DNA of 64,000 bases from positions 900,979-964,978 of the forward strand of contig CM030934.1 of NCBI GenBank assembly GCA_018136815.1, read 5' to 3'. The stretch comes from Isochrysis galbana. Taxonomy: Eukaryota; Haptophyta; Isochrysidales; Isochrysidaceae. The translations under genes were made by a program, and so were the position numbers. Below, piece by piece: positions 63,989 to 64,000 of this stretch (positions are counted from its first letter, which is position 1; the number at the start of each line of letters is the position of its first letter). The notes below the pieces were generated by a model. That model saw only the letters and a program-made list of their open reading frames with translations, was not told where the DNA came from and did no database searches.

Positions 63989-64000
63989 AATCTAAGGCCC

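Larger units (their letters stand above)
63416..64000. other. Repeat-rich right edge
   Basis: A short GTTCCGTC motif (63659-63690) and family F (63825-63988) are present. The part at 63730-63765 resembles the CATGCGCACGCACGGCGT segment of the 184-bp repeat, inverted. No gene is seen. Confidence 0.6.

Noticed and set aside
1..64000. tRNA, rRNA or snRNA genes
   Set aside because: I looked for cloverleaf-like and conserved rRNA words in both strands and found none I could defend by eye.

Overview
This is nuclear DNA of a flagellated eukaryotic alga with a red-derived secondary plastid, most likely a haptophyte (inference). Protein genes are split by short GT-AG introns of about 60-350 bp, often with GTGCG or GTGAG donors. 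The genes include a nuclear-encoded red-type Rubisco activase (CbbX) with a signal-peptide-like leader, an intraflagellar-transport protein (IFT139), a plant/algal-type Hyp/Ser glycosyltransferase, an OSCA/TMEM63-type channel and eukaryotic glutamine-dependent NAD synthetase. There are no operons and no bacterial signals. Long G, C, GA and CT runs and many dispersed repeats lie between genes.

Layout: 0-3.1 kb is a broken Ty3/gypsy pol abutting a LINE fragment and a dispersed repeat end. 3.6-4.3 kb holds an acidic low-complexity ORF. 5.4-9.8 kb (-) is an OSCA/TMEM63 channel gene with at least nine exons. 10.5 kb has a retropepsin-like remnant. 11.7-13.2 kb (+) is a U-box protein with a duplicated unknown module and a C-terminal membrane anchor. 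14-16.6 kb is repeats with copia and hAT remnants. 17.0-22.2 kb (+) is a complete Cu(+)-type P1B ATPase in nine exons. 23.3-24.3 kb is a hAT fragment. 25.0-26.7 kb (+) is CbbX. 27-29.4 kb is repeats. 29.9-31.5 kb (+) is a glycosyltransferase interrupted by a 100-N gap. 33.6-34.3 kb (-) is a secreted or organellar STI1-like protein. 35.7-39.5 kb (+) is a DnaJ gene running into a long unexplained ORF. 40.7-41.3 kb (-) is PRA1. 42.3-44.3 kb is a 5'-truncated LINE between 18-bp direct repeats. 44.5-46.4 kb is an intact-ended, internally deleted hAT element with a perfect 8-bp target duplication. 46.8-50.5 kb (+) is NAD synthetase. 51.8-56.0 kb (-) is IFT139, running into a second 100-N gap. 56.3-57.0 kb (+) is a UMP/CMP-type kinase with a leader. 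57.6-58.5 kb is a probable inverted-repeat element. 59.8-61.4 kb (-) is an EHD/sarcalumenin-like GTPase. 61.5-64 kb is repeats, including a MITE-like element and a second hAT-family remnant.

The host genes form a housekeeping and organelle set with no obvious shared pathway: copper transport, carbon fixation upkeep, NAD synthesis, nucleotide kinase, chaperone, membrane traffic, cilium, mechanosensitive channel and cell-surface glycosylation. The unusual content is in the mobile and repeat layer, where at least six short repeat families recur with conserved ends, and in three proteins of odd architecture: the U-box/duplicated-module/anchor protein, the OSCA channel with an IQ-like N-terminus, and the DnaJ/SH3-like/Cys-rich reading frame. 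Exon borders were set by eye from splice dinucleotides and protein-family continuity and may be off by a few bases.
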